A stretch of DNA of 64,000 bases from an uncultured Cycloclasticus sp. (GTDB lineage Bacteria > Pseudomonadota > Gammaproteobacteria > Methylococcales > Cycloclasticaceae), in assembly GCA_913060865.1 (NCBI GenBank), contig CAJXTU010000003.1, positions 124,001 through 188,000 on the forward strand, read 5' to 3'. This document shows positions 58,394 to 64,000 of the stretch, piece after piece; positions within the stretch are counted from its first letter, which is position 1; the number at the start of each line of letters is the position of its first letter. A program made the translations under genes and the position numbers. A model generated the notes under the pieces. That model saw nothing but the letters and a program-made list of their open reading frames with translations. It made no database searches and was not told where the DNA came from.

Positions 58394-58758
58394 TCTATTG
58401 TCAAACCCTTGGTTATTTATGATGAATGCTTATTGATTTGTTGCCCACTTTACTATGAATGCTCTTTTCACTGCTGCGATTTTACTCTTATTAGTAGTTT
58501 ATCTTTACCAGTCTATCGATCCAGCCGACATTTAATGTATTAACAAAGACTATAAAGATAATTAAGGCATGATAAGCCAGTCAACTTCTATGGCCGTTAA
58601 TACAACTATCTAGCATTAAGAGGGTATCAGCCAGCCCTTCTCGATTATTAAAAAGGCCTTTATATATCAAGCAAAAACGATCATATAGCTATTCATGCTA
58701 TTGCCTAACCATCGCTAATGTTGTCAGCGATTAGTCAACCGATTGGATTAATTTGCTG
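58394..58758. other. Intergenic region between maf and rng
   Basis: About 365 bases with no recognised gene. It contains a small plus-strand frame (58455-58535) that reads like a membrane peptide, listed separately. No terminator was seen. Confidence 0.5.
58455..58535 (+). CDS. Possible 26-residue membrane peptide
   Basis: MNALFTAAILLLLVVYLYQSIDPADI: one hydrophobic helix with a polar tail. No ribosome site precedes the ATG and its strand is opposite to the flanking genes. It could be chance. Confidence 0.2.
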   Translation: MNALFTAAILLLLVVYLYQSIDPADI

Positions 58759-59331
58759 TTATGTTATAGCAAACCCACTCTGCTTAAGTAATTGCGAGGT
58801 TTCATATAAAGGTAAACCCATTACCCCCGAAAAACTACCTTCTAAGCGTTTTATAAATACCGCCGCCTTACCTTGTATTCCATAAGCCCCTGCTTTGTCT
58901 TTAGGCTCACCCGTTGACCAGTACCATTCAATATCACTATCTGTAAGGGTCGAAAAAGTTACTTTACTTTCATTAATAAGACACTGCTCTTGCTGACAAC
59001 CAATAATAGCAACTGATGTCAGTACAGTATGGCTATTACCCGATAGTTGTTTTAGCATCATCACCGCCTGTTCTTTATTATCAGGTTTACCTAGGATTTC
59101 CCCATCAATAATAACGGCAGTATCAGACCCTAACACCAGAATATCATCTTCTTGATAAAATACTTTCGTTGCTGCCGCTTTCTCTATTGCTAAACGTTTC
59201 ACATAGTCGAGTGGCCGCTCTCCATGAATAGGCGTCTCATCTATTTCAACCGATTTAATCTCGAAATTAACGCCTATTTGATGAAGCAATTCTGCTCGTC
59301 TTGGTGATGAAGATGCCAATATTAATCGCAT
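58759..59331 (-). CDS. maf: Maf-family nucleoside triphosphate pyrophosphatase (YhdE type)
   Basis: House-cleaning pyrophosphatase for dTTP/UTP-like nucleotides. 190 residues with ASSSPRRAELL at the N-terminus and VLGSDTAVIIDGEILGKP. Its position upstream of rng is the YhdE arrangement. Three bases after rlmH. Confidence 0.92.
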   Translation of the reverse strand: MRLILASSSPRRAELLHQIGVNFEIKSVEIDETPIHGERPLDYVKRLAIEKAAATKVFYQEDDILVLGSDTAVIIDGEILGKPDNKEQAVMMLKQLSGNSHTVLTSVAIIGCQQEQCLINESKVTFSTLTDSDIEWYWSTGEPKDKAGAYGIQGKAAVFIKRLEGSFSGVMGLPLYETSQLLKQSGFAIT

Positions 59332-59334
59332 GAC

Positions 59335-59805
59335 CTATTCCCTATGATACGGGTGATTGTTCATTAAACTCCAACCTCTATACAACTGTTCAGCGAGAAT
59401 AACTCGAACCAGCGGATGCGGAAAAGTCAATTTAGATAAGCACCACTGCTCGTTGGCTCGTTTCAAACAAGCTTCAGACAACCCATCCGGCCCCCCAATA
59501 ATAAAAATAATAGATGGGTTAACACCTTGCCAAGCCGATAATTTCTTAGCAACATCCGTTGTTGACCACTGCTTCCCCATGACTTCAAGTGCAACGACAT
59601 AATCAGAGTCTTTAATTGAAGAAAGAATTTTTTTTCCTTCCTCTTCAGTAACTTTTGCCAAATTACTTTGCTTAGTTCTTTTAGCCGGTTGAATTTCAAG
59701 CAACTCAAGTGAACACTCACGCGGCATACGTTTTTCGTATTCTTTGTAGCCCGTAGAAACCCAACTAGGCATTTTTTGCCCAACGGCTAAAATTTTTAGC
59801 TTCAT
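59335..59805 (-). CDS. rlmH: 23S rRNA pseudouridine-1915 N3-methyltransferase RlmH
   Basis: SPOUT methyltransferase, 156 residues. GGPDGLSEACLKRANEQWCLSKLTFPHPLVRVILAEQLYRGWSL and the C-terminal NHPYHRE are diagnostic. It is separated from rsfS by the OmpA lipoprotein gene. Confidence 0.95.
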   Translation of the reverse strand: MKLKILAVGQKMPSWVSTGYKEYEKRMPRECSLELLEIQPAKRTKQSNLAKVTEEEGKKILSSIKDSDYVVALEVMGKQWSTTDVAKKLSAWQGVNPSIIFIIGGPDGLSEACLKRANEQWCLSKLTFPHPLVRVILAEQLYRGWSLMNNHPYHRE

Positions 59806-59824
59806 TTAGCACCCATTTTTTGGC

Positions 59825-59848
59825 AAAAAAAACGGCTCATTTGAGCCG
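59825..59848 (-). terminator. Rho-independent terminator after the OmpA lipoprotein gene
   Basis: CGGCTCA-TT-TGAGCCG, a 7-bp stem, followed on the minus strand by eight T. It lies between the OmpA gene and rlmH. Confidence 0.88.
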
Positions 59849-59915
59849 CCTTTTATTTTAGACCTTAAATACACCCAGGTTAAAAAGGCATACACCTTTT
59901 CGATTGAATTGAGCT

Positions 59916-60578
59916 CTAGCCAGCGTTTAATGGTGTTAACGTTATTTCAACGCGTCTATTTTGCGCACGCCCTTCTTTAGTTGCATTACTAGCAATTGGG
60001 CTTTGTTCGCCGTAACCCATCACATTAAAGCGTTGAGCGACAACACCTTGTGAACGTAAATAACTGGAAACACTCTGTGCACGTTGTTCAGATAAACCTT
60101 GGTTATAGGCTGCATCGCCAACACTATCAGTATGCCCAACGACCGTTACAGTTGTGTCTGCATATTCTTTAAGAATAATGGCCACTGAATCTAATACTTG
60201 GTAAAAACCTGCATTTATACTCGAACTATCGGTTTTAAATGTTACATTCCCAGGCATATTTAAAATAAGATTATTACCAACACGGCTAACGCTAACCCCT
60301 GTACCTCTAAGCTGTTGGCGTAGTTTCGCTTCTTGAACGTCCATATAATAACCAATACCGCCACCTGCTGCCGCACCCAGTGCAGCACCTTTTAATGCCG
60401 TACGTCTATCGCCCTTCATCGCACCGATGATAGCACCTGTCACTGCACCTATACCTGCACCTTTAGCTACGTTACTTGTTTGCTGCTCTTCTGTGTATGG
60501 GTTAATGGTGGTACAGCCAGCGACAGTGAATATCAGACCTGCTGCGAACCCTGTTGTTAGTTTTCTATTATTCATCAA
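59916..60578 (-). CDS. OmpA-family lipoprotein with glycine zipper (YiaD-like)
   Basis: 220 residues: lipobox TVAGC, a glycine-zipper region (GAGIGAVTGAIIGAMKG, GAALGAAAGGGIGYYM) and a peptidoglycan-binding OmpA domain (VVGHTDSVGDAAYNQGLSEQRAQSV). Anchors the outer membrane to peptidoglycan. It has its own terminator and lies between rsfS and rlmH, which are usually adjacent. Confidence 0.93.
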   Translation of the reverse strand: MMNNRKLTTGFAAGLIFTVAGCTTINPYTEEQQTSNVAKGAGIGAVTGAIIGAMKGDRRTALKGAALGAAAGGGIGYYMDVQEAKLRQQLRGTGVSVSRVGNNLILNMPGNVTFKTDSSSINAGFYQVLDSVAIILKEYADTTVTVVGHTDSVGDAAYNQGLSEQRAQSVSSYLRSQGVVAQRFNVMGYGEQSPIASNATKEGRAQNRRVEITLTPLNAG

Positions 60579-60711
60579 ATTCTCCCTGTTTTTAACGTTT
60601 AGTTACAAACCATACGTTTCATGAAATCAATTTTTTAAAGTTACTGCAATCTATTTACTTTGTTCAACATCTTAAACTGCTTAAATGAACAAACAATGAA
60701 CCCAATACTAT

Positions 60712-61041
60712 TTAAGCGTCAGCCTCAACAGCCCACAACTTTTCTAGCTGATAAAACTCACGTATTTTAGGTTGCATAACGTGAACAATCGTATCGCCCA
60801 AATCTATTAACACCCATTCACCGGCATCCATTCCTTCAACACCCAGCGGAATAAGGCCGTTCTTTTTAGATAACATCGAGACTTCCATCGCTAAGGACTT
60901 GACATGCCTGTTAGACGACCCCGTCACAATAACGATATCGTCGGCAAACGAACACTTATTTCGTACATCAATCACATCAATTTGCTGACCTTTTTTATCA
61001 TCCAGCGCCTCGGTGATTTTAGTTAAAAACTGCTCTGCCAT
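60712..61041 (-). CDS. rsfS: Ribosomal silencing factor RsfS
   Basis: Binds uL14 and blocks subunit joining in stationary phase. 109 residues; DIVIVTGSSNRHVKSLAMEV and GEWVLIDLGDTIVHVMQPKIREFYQLEKLW. Thirty-one bases after nadD. Confidence 0.94.
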   Translation of the reverse strand: MAEQFLTKITEALDDKKGQQIDVIDVRNKCSFADDIVIVTGSSNRHVKSLAMEVSMLSKKNGLIPLGVEGMDAGEWVLIDLGDTIVHVMQPKIREFYQLEKLWAVEADA

Positions 61042-61072
61042 ATTCTATTTACCTTATCTTCTATTATATTAG

Positions 61073-61711
61073 TTATCTATAAAAACCGTTTTTGTTGATC
61101 GCCTCAAAGCAATCACTGGTTAGCATTTGCCTAACCGATTTATTATCTTTAATTTGCTGCCTAATCTGTGTTGCTGAAATATTAATCGCTGTGACAGGCT
61201 GGACGTAGATTTTACCATGTGTTCGCTGTTTTAGTTGTGACTTATCAGTGACTAAAAAAGGGGCCACATAAGCGCCTACTTCTTGTTTAAACTGGTTATC
61301 AAACCCGGCTCGATTGGTCACCACAATATGTGTCAAATTAATTATTTCTTGCCAACGATGCCATGACATCAAGCCATTAAAGGCTTCCATACCCAATATA
61401 AGCACCAATGAACTATTCGGCTTACGCTGCCGAAAAGATAAAAGCGTTTCCACCATATAGCTTGGCCCATGTCTTTCCATTTCACAATTATCAGCGACTA
61501 ACATGGGGAAATCATTAACTGCTAATTGCAATAAAAAAAACCTTTCTTCTGCTGACAGTACAGGAGCAGAGCGATGCGGCGGACTAGCCGACAGAACCAT
61601 TCGAACTTCATCTAGACCAATTTCTTTACCTACTTCGCTTGCCGCCGTTAAGTGACCAAGGTGAATAGGATCGAATGTACCACCATAGATACCAATAAAC
61701 TCAACGCTCAT
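61073..61711 (-). CDS. nadD: Nicotinate-nucleotide adenylyltransferase
   Basis: NAD synthesis enzyme, 212 residues with YGGTFDPIHLGHLTAA and the C-terminal ISATQIRQQIKDNKSVR. Upstream of rsfS and 42 bases after proA. Confidence 0.95.
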   Translation of the reverse strand: MSVEFIGIYGGTFDPIHLGHLTAASEVGKEIGLDEVRMVLSASPPHRSAPVLSAEERFFLLQLAVNDFPMLVADNCEMERHGPSYMVETLLSFRQRKPNSSLVLILGMEAFNGLMSWHRWQEIINLTHIVVTNRAGFDNQFKQEVGAYVAPFLVTDKSQLKQRTHGKIYVQPVTAINISATQIRQQIKDNKSVRQMLTSDCFEAINKNGFYR

Positions 61712-61753
61712 AGCTATTGAGCCAACAAAAAGAAATGAATAGACAACTCAGCG

Positions 61754-63013
61754 CTATTGGCGAATTTGCCCATCACCTAGCACAATGTACTTTTGAGTTG
61801 TTAAACCTACCAAACCCACTGGCCCTCGCGCGTGTAATTTATTCGTACTAATACCAATTTCACCGCCCAAACCATACTCAAAACCATCCGCAAAACGTGT
61901 TGAAGCATTTACCATGACAGAGCTAGAGTCCACCTCACGTAAGAAACGCATCGCCTTAGCGTAGTCCATTGTTACAATCGATTCTGTATGACCTGAGCCA
62001 TGTTGGTGAATATGATCCATCGCCGCGTCCATATCGCTAACGACACGAATAGATAAAATAGGGGCTAAGTACTCCTCATCCCAATCAGTATCTTTCGCTT
62101 TAACGCAACCAGGCAAAATATCACAGGTTCTTTCGCAACCACGAAGCTCTACATTCTCACTAGCGTACAACTCGGCTAGTTCTGGCAACATGTCAACGGC
62201 AACGCTATCAGCAATCAACAGTGTTTCCATCGTATTACAAGTTCCATAGCGTTGTGTTTTTGCATTAAACGCTATGGATTTGGCCATTTCTTTATCGGCA
62301 AGGTCATCTATATAAACATGGCAAACACCATGTAAATGCTTAATAACAGGAACACGTGCTTCTTTAGTAATTCGTTCAATTAAGCCTTTCCCACCCCGTG
62401 GAATAATAACGTCAACTGTCCCCTCCATGCGAATCAACTCACCCACTGCATTTCGATCGGTGGTGTCAATAACCTGTACCACCTCAGCAGGCAAGCCCGC
62501 CTGTTCCAAACCGCTACTAATACATGCAGCAATGGCTTGGTTAGAATGTTTTGCTTCTGATCCACCACGCAATATGCTGGCATTGCCAGATTTAAGACAT
62601 AACGCAGCCGCATCCGCCGTTACATTTGGACGTGACTCATAAATAATACCAATAACACCTAAGGGAACTCGCATTTGACCCACTTTAATACCCGATGGGC
62701 GCGAATTAATTTGACTAATTTCTCCAGCAGGGTCAGGCAAAGCCACTATTTGTCTCAGCCCTTCTGCCATCGCTAATACACGCTCTTCATTAAGCTCTAA
62801 ACGATCTAGAAGTGCAGCATCAAGGCCGTTCTCTTTACCCGCCGTCATATCAAGCTCATTGGCTTTCAAAATAGTAAATTGTTCAGCTTCAAGAGCATCC
62901 GCAATGCTTTCCAAAGCCCTATTTTTAATGCCTGTATCAGCTTTAGCAATAATTCGAGCCGCATTTTTTGCGCGCTTGCCTAAGGCTTCCATATATTCAA
63001 CTAGTTCACTCAT
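61754..63013 (-). CDS. proA: Glutamate-5-semialdehyde dehydrogenase (gamma-glutamyl phosphate reductase)
   Basis: Second step of proline synthesis. 419 residues from the ATG at 63013; the ORF track starts 19 codons earlier, inside the end of holA. The catalytic cysteine is in [40 protein letters not shown] and [18 protein letters not shown] are typical. A CAGG lies upstream of the chosen start. Confidence 0.94.
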   Translation of the reverse strand: MSELVEYMEALGKRAKNAARIIAKADTGIKNRALESIADALEAEQFTILKANELDMTAGKENGLDAALLDRLELNEERVLAMAEGLRQIVALPDPAGEISQINSRPSGIKVGQMRVPLGVIGIIYESRPNVTADAAALCLKSGNASILRGGSEAKHSNQAIAACISSGLEQAGLPAEVVQVIDTTDRNAVGELIRMEGTVDVIIPRGGKGLIERITKEARVPVIKHLHGVCHVYIDDLADKEMAKSIAFNAKTQRYGTCNTMETLLIADSVAVDMLPELAELYASENVELRGCERTCDILPGCVKAKDTDWDEEYLAPILSIRVVSDMDAAMDHIHQHGSGHTESIVTMDYAKAMRFLREVDSSSVMVNASTRFADGFEYGLGGEIGISTNKLHARGPVGLVGLTTQKYIVLGDGQIRQ

Positions 63014-63050
63014 CTTTATACCTGTCAGTAGTCTGTTCGTTATTGGATGA

Positions 63051-64000
63051 TTATACCGCGACCAATCCATATTGCTTTAACCGGCTTGGCTCACAAAAAG
63101 CCAAACAGATCTGCTCTATCAGCAACCACTCATCACCGGTTTCTATACCTTTCGTGATGCGTTCAGCTTTGGCACAGGCTTGCACCAAACTATGCCATTG
63201 CTCCAAGCTACCACGCGATAGCGCTGATAAATAACTCGATTTCTTAGAGTCCCATGTTCTATGCTTCTTAAACGTAGCGTCGGCACGGCCTGTCGCCTTC
63301 TTTTCGAAACCTAACCCAGCCAGAATACGCAACTCACGCATTAGCGCCCACAAAACAACAGGAGCGGCAAGCTTTTCGCCCAACAAGCCTCTTAATATAT
63401 GTACTGTTCTTATTGAATCACCCGACAGCAGAGTATCGGTCAATTTAAAAACATCGTACCGAGCATTATCCGCCACAGCATTTATAATATCGTCTGTTGA
63501 TAATTCTACAGAGCCGAAAAGAATGTGCAGTTTTTCAATTTCTTGATCTGCCGCTAGTAAATTCCCTTCCACGCTATCAGCCAATAGTTTGATGCCCTGC
63601 TGACTCGAACTTAAACCTTTACGTTGAAGTCGCTGTTTTAACCATTGCATTAACTTCCCATCAGCTAATGGCCATACTGGCACAACAACCCCGTGCTGAT
63701 CTATCGATTTAAACCACTTTGCTTTTTTTGAGTTCGCGTCCAGCTTACCCGCGATAATAATAAGGATATTATCATTCGACAGCTCAGCGATGACTTGCTC
63801 AATAGCAAGCGAACCTTCCCGACCTGGCTTCGCGGTGGGTAGGTTTAATTCAATCAAGTTTTTTTCTGCAAATAAAGACTGGCTTAAACAAGCAGCAAAC
63901 AGCTGATTCCAATCAAACTTCCCTTCAACATGGAATACCTCACGATTGAGAAAGCCCGCTTCCCGAGCCTTTTTACGAATAAGGTCAACGGCTTCACCTT
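63051..64000 (-). CDS. holA: DNA polymerase III delta subunit, 5' end outside the window
   Basis: Clamp-loader subunit. The ORF track gives 268 residues from a TTG, but the frame stays open to the edge of the window with fitting sequence ([22 protein letters not shown], then [14 protein letters not shown]), so the gene starts beyond 64000. About 316 of some 340 residues are present. The order holA-proA-nadD is close to the holA-nadD arrangement of other gammaproteobacteria. Confidence 0.92.
   Translation of the reverse strand, partial: GEAVDLIRKKAREAGFLNREVFHVEGKFDWNQLFAACLSQSLFAEKNLIELNLPTAKPGREGSLAIEQVIAELSNDNILIIIAGKLDANSKKAKWFKSIDQHGVVVPVWPLADGKLMQWLKQRLQRKGLSSSQQGIKLLADSVEGNLLAADQEIEKLHILFGSVELSTDDIINAVADNARYDVFKLTDTLLSGDSIRTVHILRGLLGEKLAAPVVLWALMRELRILAGLGFEKKATGRADATFKKHRTWDSKKSSYLSALSRGSLEQWHSLVQACAKAERITKGIETGDEWLLIEQICLAFCEPSRLKQYGLVAV

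Overview
The window looks like ordinary chromosome from a Gram-negative gammaproteobacterium with low-to-moderate GC content. The evidence is a set of conserved gammaproteobacterial blocks: petABC-sspAB, kdsD-kdsC-lptCAB-rpoN-hpf-rapZ-mgtE, tldD-pmbA-yhdP-rng, and nadD-rsfS-rlmH. An outer membrane is implied by LptA/B/C, Mla proteins, a FadL/OmpP1 channel and an OmpA lipoprotein. A marine relative of Cycloclasticus or Methylophaga is my best guess, but this is inference from gene order and protein style, not a tested placement. I saw no rRNA, tRNA, CRISPR array, prophage or insertion sequence.

Layout. 0.2-10 kb is an accessory-like stretch: a large GAF/PAS/GGDEF/EAL sensor translationally coupled to an orphan periplasmic-binding-type lipoprotein, a FadL-family porin, a DUF4405 membrane protein, a CBS-pair protein, a small secreted hypothetical protein, and an HD-GYP gene broken by an amber codon. 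10-27 kb is mixed metabolism: an RlhA-like U32 protein, cysK, a PLP decarboxylase, a repeat-built membrane protein of unknown function, a P2C-like P-type ATPase, a trhO-cytochrome c-methyltransferase cluster, yaeQ, a SpoIIAA-like protein, an APC permease, a decayed selO, an ATP pyrophosphatase and a thioesterase. 27-30 kb has a NosR-like remnant, an acyl-CoA ligase and a DUF523 (TudS-like) gene. 30-34 kb is sspB-sspA and the cytochrome bc1 genes. 34-40.7 kb is hisC-hisD-hisG-murA-mlaB-mlaD-mlaE-mlaF, all on the minus strand. 40.8-49.4 kb is the plus-strand envelope and nitrogen-regulation block (Ca/Na exchanger, kdsD, kdsC, lptC, lptA, lptB, rpoN, hpf, rapZ, mgtE). 49.4-64 kb is a long minus-strand block: pmbA, tldD, nitrilase, yhdP, rng, maf, rlmH, OmpA lipoprotein, rsfS, nadD, proA and holA, the last cut by the window edge.

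How the genes work together. The centre of the window serves the outer membrane: MurA for peptidoglycan precursors, KdsD/KdsC for Kdo, LptA/B/C for LPS export and MlaB/D/E/F for phospholipid transport. petABC makes complex III. RpoN, HPF and RapZ are regulators. RsfS, RlmH, RNase G, TrhO and the U32 protein act on ribosomes or RNA.

The most unusual observations are three decayed genes (the HD-GYP amber mutation exactly before the GYP motif, selO with a catalytic deletion, and a truncated NosR-like gene), an mla operon without mlaC, an rpoN locus without ptsN/ptsO, a membrane protein built from about five repeats, and the lipoprotein/c-di-GMP sensor pair. I found no clear new defence or mobile system.
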